A stretch of DNA of 64,000 nt from Embleya sp045207785 (lineage in GTDB: Bacteria > Actinomycetota > Actinomycetes > Streptomycetales > Streptomycetaceae). The notes under the pieces were generated by a model, which made no database searches, had not been told where the DNA came from, and was given only the letters and a program-made list of their open reading frames with translations. Made by a program: the position numbers and the translations under genes. This document shows, one piece after another, positions 28,251-37,462 of this stretch (position 1 is its first letter; every line of letters starts with the position of its first letter). The DNA is taken from the NCBI RefSeq assembly GCF_045207785.1, contig NZ_CP108776.1, positions 6,076,001 to 6,140,000 on the forward strand. Reading direction: 5' to 3'.

Positions 28251-28967
28251 TCAGGCCAACCCGAAGCCGTCCGCGAGCGTGTCGAGCGCGCTCGCGAGCA
28301 GGATCGGGGCGGTGTGGCCCATGCCGGTGAACTGGCCGGCCACCTCCAGGCCCACGATCCCGTGCAGCTGCGTCCAGGTGAGTACGGCGCCCGCGAGGGC
28401 CGGCCCCGCGTTGTCCGGGTCGCCGGCCGCGCCGCCCGCGCCCTCCAGCCAGGCGCGGACCGCCGGCTCGTCCCGGGCCCAGGTCTGCATCTGGCCCACC
28501 ACGGGGGCGATCGAGGGGCTCGGGACGCCCTCGGCGTACACGGTGAGGAACGGCGCGAGGGCCGCCCGCGCGCGCAGCAGCGTGTCCGGGGGTGCGGTGT
28601 ACCCGGGCAGCGGGGTGCCCGCGATCAGCAGGTAGCGGTGCGGCTGCTCGACGGCCCAGCCCCGGTGGGCCGCGCCGAGCGCGTGCAGCCGGGCTCGCGG
28701 CCGCTTGCGCGCGGCGGCGGTCGCGGCGGCCTCGATGGCGCTCGCCAGGTCGTCGTACGCGTCCCGGATGAGGGCGCTGAGCAGGTCGTCGCGGCTCGCG
28801 AAGTAGCGGTAGAGGGCGGGCCCCGACATGCCCAACTGCTTGGCGATCCGGGTCAGCGCGACGCCCTCCATGCCGCCGTCGGCGAGTTGGCGCAGGGCGA
28901 TCTCCTTGATCTCGGCGCGGGTCTGCTCCCTGAAGCGGGCCCGGGGGCCCTCGATGGTCGGTGTCAC
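28251..28967 (-). CDS. TetR/AcrR-family regulator with WHG-type C-terminal domain
   Basis: A 238-residue repressor. The N-terminal HTH contains LTRIAKQLGMSGPALYRYFA near 39-58. The C-terminal half (about 90-235) resembles the WHG/TetR_C_33 ligand-binding domain, with RLHALGAAHRGWAVEQPHRY near 93-112. The start is GTG at 28967. It is divergent from an unknown two-gene unit across 80 bp, where an inverted repeat suggests autoregulation. Ligand unknown. Confidence 0.86.
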   Translation of the reverse strand: MTPTIEGPRARFREQTRAEIKEIALRQLADGGMEGVALTRIAKQLGMSGPALYRYFASRDDLLSALIRDAYDDLASAIEAAATAAARKRPRARLHALGAAHRGWAVEQPHRYLLIAGTPLPGYTAPPDTLLRARAALAPFLTVYAEGVPSPSIAPVVGQMQTWARDEPAVRAWLEGAGGAAGDPDNAGPALAGAVLTWTQLHGIVGLEVAGQFTGMGHTAPILLASALDTLADGFGLA

Positions 28968-28991
28968 GAGTGCGTCCTAACGTCGAGCGTG

Positions 28992-29020
28992 CGATCAACG
29001 ATAGCAAGTCTTATTGATCG
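28992..29020. promoter_or_regulatory. candidate TetR operator in divergent promoter
   Basis: CGATCAA at 28992-28998 and TTGATCG at 29014-29020 form a perfect 7-bp inverted repeat with a 15-nt AT-richer spacer, midway between the TetR start and the start at 29048. Placement fits control of both genes. Confidence 0.45.
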
Positions 29021-29047
29021 TAACCAAAGCGACTGACTATAACCTGC

Positions 29048-29383
29048 GTGGCGTCGATTCCGACTGGAGAGACCGAGGACGACGGCTACCTGTTGACGGC
29101 CGTGAGCGATCTGGCTCGGGACGCCTCGGAGACCACGGCCGAGACCGATCGCCCGGGAGCCGCGGGCGCGGACGGACGGGTGTCCTTCGGGAGGTGTGTC
29201 CTACCGCGTAGCGTCGCGTCGCTGGTGGGGCGGGCGCGCGTCTCGGTGTTCGTCGCGGTGCACAAGGGGCGCGAGCTGCCCGCGGTCCTGACGGACGCGG
29301 TGCTCGCCTCGGGCGACGAGCGCCTGCTGCTGCTCGAACTCCTCGACACGGCGGCGGCCGTCGCGAGCCCGCGAAAGGTCTGA
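29048..29383 (+). CDS. unrecognised 111-residue protein
   Basis: I do not recognise this protein. It starts at GTG 29048 and has no signal peptide or membrane helix. Its C-terminus, LLLLELLDTAAAVASPRKV, is nearly the same as the C-terminus of the 501-residue protein encoded 5 bp downstream, and the DNA agrees at 35 of 37 positions (29329-29365 against 30819-30855). It may be a true small partner or the tail of a partly deleted duplicate. Confidence 0.55.
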   Translation: MASIPTGETEDDGYLLTAVSDLARDASETTAETDRPGAAGADGRVSFGRCVLPRSVASLVGRARVSVFVAVHKGRELPAVLTDAVLASGDERLLLLELLDTAAAVASPRKV

Positions 29384-29388
29384 GGCAC

Positions 29389-30894
29389 ATGGGAGGGCAG
29401 CGCGCGGTGACGGTCGCGACCGCCGCGGTCGCGGCGTTCCGGCTCGCCGATCGGGCGTGGGCCGGGGAGTTGCCGGGGCGACTGCGCGGCCCGTACCTGT
29501 TCGGACGGCTGCCGCGGCATCCGGGGACGTTCATTGCCCTCGTGGCCGACGCGCGGGCCGGTCGCCCACCGCTCCCGGGAGTGCCGGAGGCTCTGTCTCC
29601 GCAGGACTTCGAGAGGCCCGCCAAGCGGCCACGGTGGGTGCGGGCGAGTCGGATACACCTTCTGCGGTGCGCGGCCCCGTCCGTGCGCGGGGAACTCGTG
29701 TCGCTGCTGGATCCGCGCGGCGTGCAGCACCTCCTGGCCGACCCGCGGACCGAACCCGAGGTACGGGCCCGGGCCTTCGCCGTGCACGGCCGGGTCGCGG
29801 CCCTCGCCCTCGCCGCGGTCGAGGACCAACCGGCCGCCACGGTCGCGGAGTTGCTGGACCTGGACGATCCCGACGTGAACGCCCTGCTCTACCGGTACGC
29901 GCCCCTCGACCCGCGCCGACGGGCACGGATCCTCGCGGGCGAGGATCGGGACGGGCGACTCGGTGCGGTGCGGCCGTCGGACGATCTGCTCGCCGCGCTC
30001 CGCAGGCCGGGCCGGGACGAGCGACTGCGCGCGCTCACCGGGCTGACCTCGGGCAACCCCGACGTGCTGCGCGCCATGTTGTCGTCGCCGGTGTTGCGGA
30101 CGGAGGCCGGCCGGCTGCGCCTGCTCCTCGCGTTGTGGGAGCGGCACGGGCCGGACGAAGTGCGCGCACTGCTCGACGAGCGACACTTCCCCGGTCGCAA
30201 GCACGCCATGCATCCGCTGCCGGCCGGGATCCGCGGGTTCACGCGCACGTTGCTCGAAGAGCCCGACGGACTCGACCGGTTGCGCGCTCGATGGGCCGAG
30301 GAGACCGCGCCCACACGGGTGATCGCGCGGATCCGGGTCCGGAAGCGGGCGATCGGTGACCTGGTCGATGAGGGCGTCGCCCTGCCCTGGCCCGAGCTGT
30401 TCGCCGCGCACACCGCGGATCCGCTACCGCACGACCGCGTAGTGGAGCTGTTGGAACGCCCCGACTGCCCCCGCGAGTTCCTGCTGCTGGGGCTGCGCTT
30501 CGGGCCCATGCGGGAGGGCCGACCCGCGGCCTGGCTGCGGAACGCGCTCGACCAGGGCCGGATCACTCCGCGGGACGTGCGCACGCGCTGCCGCCCGGCG
30601 GGGCGCACCGTGCGGATCCTGGCGGGCGCGGTCGCCCCGACGCCCGACCGGGAGCACCGGATGCGGATGTTCCGGGACTGGGCCAACGAGAAGCCGGAGG
30701 CGGTGGATCCGTGGCGGCTGCGCCGGGACGCTCGCGGCGACTTCGTGCGCGAGCGGCTGGGCGACTCGATCGACGCCTGGGTGGTGGCGATGCAACTGTT
30801 CCCGCGCTTTCCCGGCACGCTGCTCGAACTCCTCGACACCGCCGCGGCCGTCGCGGGCGTCGGTTCGCCGGAGGCGGCGCCGGGCCGGGGGTGA
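29389..30894 (+). CDS. unrecognised 501-residue protein, probably alpha-helical repeat
   Basis: No family recognised. The composition (Leu/Arg/Ala-rich, repeated short amphipathic helices with RGELVSLLDPRG and PEVRARAFAVHGRVAALALA near 104-140, and DDPDVNALL near 160) suggests a HEAT/alpha-solenoid-like cytoplasmic protein. No signal peptide or membrane segment. It follows the 111-residue gene by 5 bp and shares its C-terminal LLELLDTAAAVA motif. Confidence 0.65.
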   Translation: MGGQRAVTVATAAVAAFRLADRAWAGELPGRLRGPYLFGRLPRHPGTFIALVADARAGRPPLPGVPEALSPQDFERPAKRPRWVRASRIHLLRCAAPSVRGELVSLLDPRGVQHLLADPRTEPEVRARAFAVHGRVAALALAAVEDQPAATVAELLDLDDPDVNALLYRYAPLDPRRRARILAGEDRDGRLGAVRPSDDLLAALRRPGRDERLRALTGLTSGNPDVLRAMLSSPVLRTEAGRLRLLLALWERHGPDEVRALLDERHFPGRKHAMHPLPAGIRGFTRTLLEEPDGLDRLRARWAEETAPTRVIARIRVRKRAIGDLVDEGVALPWPELFAAHTADPLPHDRVVELLERPDCPREFLLLGLRFGPMREGRPAAWLRNALDQGRITPRDVRTRCRPAGRTVRILAGAVAPTPDREHRMRMFRDWANEKPEAVDPWRLRRDARGDFVRERLGDSIDAWVVAMQLFPRFPGTLLELLDTAAAVAGVGSPEAAPGRG

Positions 30895-31043
30895 GCGGGG
30901 CGGCAGGCGTCGGCGTGCCGGTCCGGATGCGTGGCGTGACCCCCGCGGTGTGATCGCAACGGCCGTACGCGGCTTGCCCTAAAGTCCGAACACGCCGTTC
31001 GAGCGCGGGCGGCGTGCGATCGCTTCGTGGGGGAGTGGAATTC

Positions 31044-31772
31044 GTGGCTGCGGCCAAGGTCTTTGCGGTGCTGCTGTTCATCGGCACGACGATTCTCGGA
31101 ATCGTGCTGTACTTCGTCAACGACGTCTCGTTGGCCGACCTTCTGTCGCTCGGCGGGGGAGCGCTGTGTCTGTTCTGGGCTCTCGTCGTGCTCACCGTGC
31201 CGTGGAATCTGTACTTCCAGGCCCGGCGGCTGATCCAGGAGATCGGGATCAGCCGGGAGAGGGGCATCGCGGTTCCGGAGGCGCGTGAGCCCGAGGCCCG
31301 CAGGATCGCCCGCCGGCTGCTGTGGGGCGCGCTCGGCGCGCATGTGATCTCGGCCGGGCTGATCGCGATGATCACGTGGATTTCCGGTGGAGTGGTGGGC
31401 TACTGGTTCGCCGCGTTCTACGTCGTCAGCACCCTGTTCCGGCCCGGCCAGGCCTACTTGGCCCATCTGAGCCAGCGCTTGACGAGCATGCTGCGCGAGG
31501 TCAAGTACCCCCGCGAGGACGTACTGGCACTGATCGACCGGGTCACCGCCTTGGAGAACGCGAACAAGAGCATCGTCGAATCGATCAACGGCCTGACGAC
31601 CAGGACGGCCGCCGACGCCGACAGCACGACCACCCGGTTCCAGGAAGGCGATCGCAAGGTCGAGGCGCTGGGCAGGCGTTTCGAGGACGCCATCAGCCAA
31701 CTGACGGACAACCAGGAAGTGATCTCCGGTATCAAGGCGTTCCTGCGTCTGCTGCGCACCGAGCAGAGCTGA
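31044..31772 (+). CDS. unrecognised membrane protein with C-terminal coiled coil
   Basis: A 242-residue protein with hydrophobic segments near 6-25, 35-53, 96-114 and 120-136, followed by a hydrophilic helical tail (about 155-240) with heptad-like spacing (VTALENANKSIVESINGLTT) suitable for a coiled coil. The GTG at 31044 is preferred because GGGGGAG lies 9 nt upstream; GTGs at 31035 and 31014 are in frame. No family recognised; neighbours give no clear role. Confidence 0.7.
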   Translation: MAAAKVFAVLLFIGTTILGIVLYFVNDVSLADLLSLGGGALCLFWALVVLTVPWNLYFQARRLIQEIGISRERGIAVPEAREPEARRIARRLLWGALGAHVISAGLIAMITWISGGVVGYWFAAFYVVSTLFRPGQAYLAHLSQRLTSMLREVKYPREDVLALIDRVTALENANKSIVESINGLTTRTAADADSTTTRFQEGDRKVEALGRRFEDAISQLTDNQEVISGIKAFLRLLRTEQS

Positions 31773-31829
31773 CCGGCGCGGTGGCGCGGCGGGAAGCCGG
31801 ACTGCCGTCCGCCCGTTGATTCCCTTTGC

Positions 31830-32522
31830 GTGACCGACCCTCCCACCTGGGAAGATGGGGTCGTGCACGTGCCGACCGAAACCTCCGATCGCTTCCCCGC
31901 CCACATGGCCGGGGTTTTCGAGACGCACGTCACCGTGCGCACCGACGACGTCGACGGGCTCGCCCGCCGGGCCGGTGCGTACGGGGTGGGTCTGACCCAC
32001 ATCGTGCTCGCGCGCGGCCGCACGGTGTCGCAGCCGATGCTGACCGAGCGCGCGACCACGACCCTGCACCGGGCCCGGGAGCGGGCCGCCGAGCTCCGTG
32101 TCGCGTTGCACGGGGACGGGTTCACGGTCACCCGCACCAAGATCGAGGCCGCGCCGTGGCATCCGGGTGTGCCGCGGACGGACGCCGAGGCGCACGCGCT
32201 CGGTCCCGAGCTGTACTTCGAGCATCACGTCAAGCTGATCCTGGCGCCGGACATCGACCTCGACGCGCTGGCCGCCGAGGTCGCTCCGCACGGCGCGCAC
32301 CTCTCGCGCAACGCCCGGCGTCTGCGGGCCGACGGGCGGACCGAGCGGTACGTGACCCAACGCTGCCACCGGGTGGGGGACCGGGCCGCGGCGCAGGCGT
32401 CGGCGCTTCTGGTGGACGCTCTAGGGAAACACGAAATCGCGTCCATAGAGCGGGAGTTCGTCGTCTTCGACGACAACGGCACGCTGGACGACGGTTGGAT
32501 CGAGGGCGAGACGGACCGATGA
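31830..32522 (+). CDS. conserved-looking hypothetical protein
   Basis: A protein of up to 230 residues that I cannot assign. It has no signal peptide or membrane helix, but shows a coherent alpha/beta pattern (HVTVRTDDVDGLARRAGAYG near 33-52, ELYFEHHVKLIL near 123-134, ending REFVVFDDNGTLDDGWI). Start is uncertain: GTG 31830 gives the longest form without a ribosome site, GTG 31863 or ATG 31905 are alternatives. It converges on the cholesterol oxidase gene with a hairpin between. Confidence 0.65.
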   Translation: MTDPPTWEDGVVHVPTETSDRFPAHMAGVFETHVTVRTDDVDGLARRAGAYGVGLTHIVLARGRTVSQPMLTERATTTLHRARERAAELRVALHGDGFTVTRTKIEAAPWHPGVPRTDAEAHALGPELYFEHHVKLILAPDIDLDALAAEVAPHGAHLSRNARRLRADGRTERYVTQRCHRVGDRAAAQASALLVDALGKHEIASIEREFVVFDDNGTLDDGWIEGETDR

Positions 32523-32589
32523 CGGCGTCGCGAACGCGACGTGGGCTGGGTCCGGTACGGGTCGTGGTCCTTCGCCGGGTCGGTATGCC

Positions 32590-32630
32590 ACCGCCGGTAC
32601 GGCCCCTGAGTGCGGGGCCGCACCGGCGGT
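32590..32630. terminator. bidirectional terminator
   Basis: ACCGCCGGT at 32590-32598 pairs with ACCGGCGGT at 32622-32630, and inside it CGGCCCC (32600-32606) pairs with GGGGCCG (32614-32620), with one unpaired base on each side. It separates two convergent genes. Confidence 0.75.
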
Positions 32631-32631
32631 A

Positions 32632-32661
32632 GTCGGGTCGGGTCGAGTCGGGTCGGGTCGT
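32632..32661. repeat. short GTCGG tandem repeat
   Basis: About six pentamer units (GTCGG with one GTCGA variant) lie between the hairpin and the cholesterol oxidase stop codon. Non-coding simple repeat. Confidence 0.7.
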
Positions 32662-32669
32662 CGGATCGG

Positions 32670-34472
32670 TCAGGGCAGTAATACGTCCAGGAACGGGTTG
32701 CCGAAGATCCGGCTCGGGTCGTACTTGTTGAACGTCGCGCGGGCCGCGTCGAAGTTGCTCGCCGCGGGCAGGCCGGTGCGGAAGGAGTCGGGGATCCGCC
32801 CGGTCACCGCCGCCGTGTCGGTCCACGCGCCGCCGAGCCCGTACGCCCAGCCCTTGGACCACTCGGGGCGCACACACGCGTAGTTGCCGGTGTAGTTGCC
32901 CCAGATCCAGGAGTCCATCTGTCGGTAGAAGTCGTGGTTGGTCGGCGTGCCGGGCAGCGTCGCGACGTCGAGCCAGACGACGGTGTCCCACTCGGGGTGG
33001 TCCGGGCGCGGGCGCGCGGCGGACAGCGTCGGCTCGACCGCGCCCGGGGTCGCGACCTCGCTCGCCCTGTCGACCCCGGTCACCCGCAATTCGATCGGAC
33101 TGTTGCACGGATACTGGCCGTTGGCCTTGTACGCGTTCAGGAGACCGGTGTACTTGACGAAGAACTCGTTGAGCACGCGCTGCACGTTCGCGCGGGTGGT
33201 CAGCACGGCCCAGCCGCCCTCGTGGATGCGCAGCGTGGTCGGTTCGACGAACAGTTGGGTGTTCTTCGACCAACCCCAGACGTCCCAGGTCCAGGTCACG
33301 ATCAGACCCGAACCGACCACCGCCATCTCGGCGTTCGTGAACACCTCGGTGCCCCCGACGTTGCCGGTCTGGATGTCGGCGAGGAACTGCGCCTGGTCCT
33401 CAGTGACGAAGTTGGCGAAGGTGTACGGGTAGGGGCTGTTGATCTGGCTGGACGTCCACGGCTTGCTCGGCGCGACGCTCCACACCTTGAGCCAGGGCAC
33501 CGTGGTGAACGGGAACCAGATCACCTCGACCCGGCCCGAGTCGCGGATGTAGTCGGCGAGTTTCTTGCCGCTGCCGCCGGGCGGGCCGAGCAGCGTGCCG
33601 ATCTGGTCGTGGTAGAAGTTCTGGCAGCGCAGCCTCTGGTTCGCGTTGGTCTGCAGGGTGACCTCGGTGACGAACGCGCGGCCGAGGTGGACCAGGAACG
33701 GGCCGATCTCCGGGTCGTTGCGCTGGAACGTCTTGAGCACGTAGGCGTTGGCGCTCGTGCTCCACACCACGGCGGTCAGCGAGAGCACCAGGTTGCTGAG
33801 CGTGCCGTAGCTGCCGCCGAGCGGCCGGGTCTCGTTCGCGGTGGGGATTCCGCTGCCGTGCGCGCCGATGGCCAGCACGCCGCCCACGCTCAGCTTGCCG
33901 GGCGCGGTGGTCGCGATCATGCCGCGACCGGCTTCCTCCAACTTGGTCAGCAGTCGTTCCACGCTGCAACCGGCCTCGACGGTCACCGTCGTGGGCGAGC
34001 CCGCGTTGATCACGAGCGAGGTCAGATGCCGGGTGGTATCGACCATGAGGGTGCGCGAGGTGTCCGCGCCGTTGGGGATCAGGATCGGTGACCAGTTGTG
34101 GCTCATCCCACGCGGGCGGAGCCGATAGCCGTTGGCGCGCGCCCAGTTCGCCAGCACCACCACGTCGGCGGGGCGCGCGGGCACCGCCGTCCAGACGTCG
34201 TCGGCGCGCATCTCGCCGGACCAATTCTTGTACTGCTGGACGCCGAGGGTGATGCCGGCCGGGAAGTTCGGCGGCGTCGGCGACGCGACGGCCGCGTCGG
34301 CGGGCAGGAGGCCGGCCGGTGTCCATTGCGCCGCGGCGATCGCGGCGGCACCGGCCAGGCCGCCGAGGAGCGCCCGGCGGGAGAGGCCGCCGCCGGCGGG
34401 TTCGGTGGGCGGGATGGTCGCGGAGGTGGGTCGTTCGGGATTCGAGTCGCTGGGTGTGCTCGTTCGCGGCAT
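32670..34472 (-). CDS. Tat-exported class II (covalent-FAD) cholesterol oxidase
   Basis: Oxidises cholesterol to cholest-4-en-3-one with H2O2 release. The 600-residue precursor has a twin-arginine signal LSRRALLGGLAGAAAIAAAQ (30-49) and an AxA-type site near 60. A VAO-type FAD domain follows: RPRGMSHNWSPILI (119-132), where His125 is the probable flavin-linked histidine, and GKLSVGGVLAIGAHGSGIP near 185-203. The C-terminal half matches the cholesterol-oxidase substrate-binding domain and ends DPSRIFGNPFLD. It is monocistronic. Related VAO sugar or alcohol oxidases are possible, but the whole pattern fits class II cholesterol oxidase. Confidence 0.85.
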   Translation of the reverse strand: MPRTSTPSDSNPERPTSATIPPTEPAGGGLSRRALLGGLAGAAAIAAAQWTPAGLLPADAAVASPTPPNFPAGITLGVQQYKNWSGEMRADDVWTAVPARPADVVVLANWARANGYRLRPRGMSHNWSPILIPNGADTSRTLMVDTTRHLTSLVINAGSPTTVTVEAGCSVERLLTKLEEAGRGMIATTAPGKLSVGGVLAIGAHGSGIPTANETRPLGGSYGTLSNLVLSLTAVVWSTSANAYVLKTFQRNDPEIGPFLVHLGRAFVTEVTLQTNANQRLRCQNFYHDQIGTLLGPPGGSGKKLADYIRDSGRVEVIWFPFTTVPWLKVWSVAPSKPWTSSQINSPYPYTFANFVTEDQAQFLADIQTGNVGGTEVFTNAEMAVVGSGLIVTWTWDVWGWSKNTQLFVEPTTLRIHEGGWAVLTTRANVQRVLNEFFVKYTGLLNAYKANGQYPCNSPIELRVTGVDRASEVATPGAVEPTLSAARPRPDHPEWDTVVWLDVATLPGTPTNHDFYRQMDSWIWGNYTGNYACVRPEWSKGWAYGLGGAWTDTAAVTGRIPDSFRTGLPAASNFDAARATFNKYDPSRIFGNPFLDVLLP

Positions 34473-35297
34473 CAGGATGCCTTTCGGGGCGTCCCGAGGG
34501 CCTGCAGCCCGGGGGATTCGACATGCGGAAACGGAGGCTCCGGTTCCGGAAGATCGATATGCTGCGGTGCCGAATTGCGTGGTGGATCAGGTGCGGATCA
34601 CGCGCCCGTCGGGCGCGGATCGATGGTTGATCCGGGAAGGGTCACGAGCCGACGGCGGGCATGGGAACGGTGCGGTGCCGAGAGCCGGTGTACGGGTTCC
34701 GGACCCGCGAAGCGGCTGGCCCGAGGGTCCATCCGGGGGCTGTCCAAGTCAACACCCAAGCGCCGGTGACACGTGTCGAGGATGCGACCGATTCACGCCG
34801 GGAAGCGCCGAGTATCGGGTGGTTTCGGGGTGTGACCCACAGAGGGCTCCGAGTGTCGGTTTTGCGACTGCTTTCGATCGGTTCGCGCGGGTTCGCTCTG
34901 TATCGGCCGGGAATGGTGCGGCGGGCGGTCGGGCGGTGTGTCCGAGGTCGCGGCCGGGCAGCGGGCGCCCGCGGGGAACGCGCGGCCGGTCGATGCGATG
35001 CGGTGGTGCGGGCCGGGCAAACCCGTTTCCCCGGTGCCCGGTTCGCAGCGGCCGAGCCGCGGCCGGGGCGACGCCGAGCCGAGTGACGTGCCGCCGCGCC
35101 GCCGCGCCGCGTGGAGTGATGCCACATCAGGTGACCCGGGGTCAGGTGCCCCCGGGTCATTCGGCGTTCCCGGACCCGCGTCGGGTCACCCGGGTAGTCC
35201 TGGAGAGCTACCCGCCAAGTGCACCCCGTGGTGCGACGCAGGCTACGGACCCTGATTTCTAGCTTCGTGTCCTGAACCTCGAGGACGGGAGCGGGAC
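34473..35297. other. 825-bp region without a credible gene
   Basis: Open frames here are Arg/Gly/Pro-rich and lack conserved patterns or ribosome sites; local G+C and codon bias drop below the neighbouring genes. It holds the cholesterol oxidase promoter at its left end and the DUF1023 gene leader at its right, including a hairpin at 35132-35159. I see no transposase or RNA gene. Confidence 0.6.
35132..35159. terminator. hairpin upstream of the secreted hydrolase gene
   Basis: TGACCCGGGG at 35132-35141 and CCCCGGGTCA at 35150-35159 form a perfect 10-bp stem with an 8-nt loop; related GGGTCACCCGGG sequence follows at about 35183-35194, offering an alternative pairing. It could be a terminator for an unseen transcript or a leader element. 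Confidence 0.4.
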
Positions 35298-36269
35298 ATG
35301 CACGGTCGGCTGCGGATGGGCCTGGTCGCGGCGTTGATCGCCGGGGCGTTGGTCGGACCGGGAGCGGGGGTCGCCGAAGCCGCGGCGCCGGTGCCGCCGA
35401 CCCTGCCGGCGATGTCGGCCGCGACGCTCGATGCGCGATACGACGCCAACCAGCGCGCGATCGCCGAGGCGGCGGGCATGGCCCGGGACAACGGACACGA
35501 GGGGCGCGCCGACAAGCTCGCCCGGATGGCCGATCCGGCCCGGAAGTTCCTCTCCTTCGACGGCCGCGCCCGCCGGGTCCGCGCGGTCGAGGTGGTCGGC
35601 GACCTCGCCGGGGCCGACCGGATCGCCGTCCTGGTCCCGGGCACCGGCTCCGACCTCGACCACTTCGACACCCGCGGCGACAAGCCGTATTCGACCCCGG
35701 GCGGCGGCGCCCGCGCGCTGTACGCCGAGATCCGCGCCCAGGACCCGACGGCGCGCGTGGCGGTGATCGCCTGGCTGGGCTACTCGCCGCCGGCCACGAT
35801 CGGCGTCGACGTGCTGACCTCCGGCCGAGCCGAGACCGGCGCCCGCGAACTGCGGCGCTTCATCGCCGAGTTGTACGCGGTCGCGCCCGCCGCGCAGGTG
35901 TCCCTGCTGTGCCACTCGTACGGCTCGACCGTGTGCGGGCGGGCGGTCTCCGAGATCGACGTCGCCGACCTGGCCGTGTTCGGCAGCCCCGGGCTCGGTG
36001 TGGACGACGCGGACGACCTCGGCACCGGCGCCCGGGTGTGGGCCGGACGCGGCGGCTCGGACTGGATCGACTGGGTCCCGAACGTGCGCATCCCGTTCTT
36101 CGGCACCACCATCGGCTTCGGCGCCGACCCGTCCGAGGACGGCTTCGGCGCGCGCGACTTCGCGGTCGGCGGCGGCGGTCACTCGGACTACCTGCGGCCC
36201 GGCGGGCCGTCCCTGCACAACCTCGCGCTGATCGCGCGCGGCCGCGCCACGGAGGTGACCCATGGCTGA
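35298..36269 (+). CDS. secreted alpha/beta hydrolase, DUF1023 family
   Basis: A 323-residue exported hydrolase. The signal peptide RMGLVAALIAGALVGPGAG ends near AEA-AAP (residue 29). The DUF1023 core has VLVPGTGSDL near 111-120, the nucleophile Ser207 in CHSYGS and a likely catalytic His near 294 in GGHSDYL. Substrate unknown; such enzymes are lipase/esterase-like. Its last 8 nt overlap the start of a membrane acyltransferase gene, suggesting the two act on the same extracytoplasmic compound. Confidence 0.85.
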   Translation: MHGRLRMGLVAALIAGALVGPGAGVAEAAAPVPPTLPAMSAATLDARYDANQRAIAEAAGMARDNGHEGRADKLARMADPARKFLSFDGRARRVRAVEVVGDLAGADRIAVLVPGTGSDLDHFDTRGDKPYSTPGGGARALYAEIRAQDPTARVAVIAWLGYSPPATIGVDVLTSGRAETGARELRRFIAELYAVAPAAQVSLLCHSYGSTVCGRAVSEIDVADLAVFGSPGLGVDDADDLGTGARVWAGRGGSDWIDWVPNVRIPFFGTTIGFGADPSEDGFGARDFAVGGGGHSDYLRPGGPSLHNLALIARGRATEVTHG

Positions 36270-37389
36270 TCTCGGCACGCTGGTCCGCAGGATCGAGGCC
36301 GGCACACCCACAGGCCGCGAACGGGAGGTGGACGGCCTGCGGGCGTTCGCGATCCTCGGCGTCGTGTTCGGGCACTGGATCGTCACCGCGGTGTACGCGG
36401 GCACCGCCCACTGGCAGACCGACAGCCCCCTGCGGCACCTGCCCGAGTACGCGCCGGTGACCTGGCTGCTCCAGCCGCTCGCGGTGTTCTTCCTGGTCGG
36501 CGGGTACGTGGCCGCGCAGTCCTACGCGCGGGCGGACGGATACCGGTCGTGGGCCCGGCACCGGATGATCCGGCTCGGCCGGCCGATCGCGGTGCTGCTC
36601 GCGGTGTGGACCGCGCTCGGCGCCGTGCTCTACGACTTCGTGGGCGGCGAGAGCCTGTACACGCTCGGCAAGCTCGTCCTGTCCCCCCTGTGGTTCGTGC
36701 TGGTCTTCGCGGGCCTGACCGCGCTCACCCCGCTGGTGGTCCGGCTCGGCCGGGCCGGACCGGTGCTCGCGATCGCGGCGGTCGCGGTGGTGGACCTCAC
36801 CCGGTTCGCCGCCGACGGGCCGGCCGCGCTCGGCTGGGTCAACGTGCTCGCCGGCTGGCTCGTCCCGTACAGCCTCGGCGCGCTGTGGGCCGGCCCCGAC
36901 CGCGCGCGGATCGAGCGCGGCGGCGCCGCGCTGCTCGCGGGCGGCGCGCTCGCGTGTGCCGGGCTGATGCTCTGGTGCGGCTACCCGGTGAGCATGGTCG
37001 GCATACCGGGCGAGGCGATCTCCAACCTCAACCCGCCCACGCTCGCCGCGGTCGCGTTCGGGATCGCGCAGTGCGGGCTCGCGCTGCTGCTCAGGGCACC
37101 GTTGCGGCGGGCGCTCACCCGGCACCCCGGCGTCTGGGCAGCGGTCGCGATGGTCAACCTGTCCGCGATGACGGTGTTCCTGTGGCACCAGAGCGCGATG
37201 CTCGCGGTCACCGCCGGCGGGATCGGCGCGGGCGGAGTGGTCGGCCTGGGCACCGTGCCGGACGGACCGCTGTGGGTGCTCGCCCGGATCGGCTGGATGC
37301 CGGTGTTCGCGGCCGTCCTGCTCGCCCTGTGGGGGCTGTTCCACCGGTGGGAGACCGGCGCCCGGCGGGCCCGGCCGGCCCGGTCGTAG
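36262..37389 (+). CDS. membrane acyltransferase, acyltransferase-3 family
   Basis: A 375-residue protein with about 10 membrane segments. The family's conserved start reads REREVDGLRAFAILGVVFGH near 20-39, with the essential Arg and His, followed by FFLVGGYVAAQSYAR near 74-88. The family O-acylates polysaccharides, lipids or secondary metabolites. It overlaps the secreted hydrolase gene by 8 nt. Confidence 0.87.
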   Translation: MADLGTLVRRIEAGTPTGREREVDGLRAFAILGVVFGHWIVTAVYAGTAHWQTDSPLRHLPEYAPVTWLLQPLAVFFLVGGYVAAQSYARADGYRSWARHRMIRLGRPIAVLLAVWTALGAVLYDFVGGESLYTLGKLVLSPLWFVLVFAGLTALTPLVVRLGRAGPVLAIAAVAVVDLTRFAADGPAALGWVNVLAGWLVPYSLGALWAGPDRARIERGGAALLAGGALACAGLMLWCGYPVSMVGIPGEAISNLNPPTLAAVAFGIAQCGLALLLRAPLRRALTRHPGVWAAVAMVNLSAMTVFLWHQSAMLAVTAGGIGAGGVVGLGTVPDGPLWVLARIGWMPVFAAVLLALWGLFHRWETGARRARPARS

Positions 37390-37462
37390 CTCCTGAGAGT
37401 GACTCGCGGTTTCACTCGGGGTGGGGACGTCGGGCGTCGTCACCGGCCGTAGCGTGTTCGGG

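Noticed and set aside
34661..35086. Open frame of 141 codons in the 825-bp gap
   Set aside because: Arg/Gly/Ala-rich without coding bias, ribosome site or recognisable pattern.
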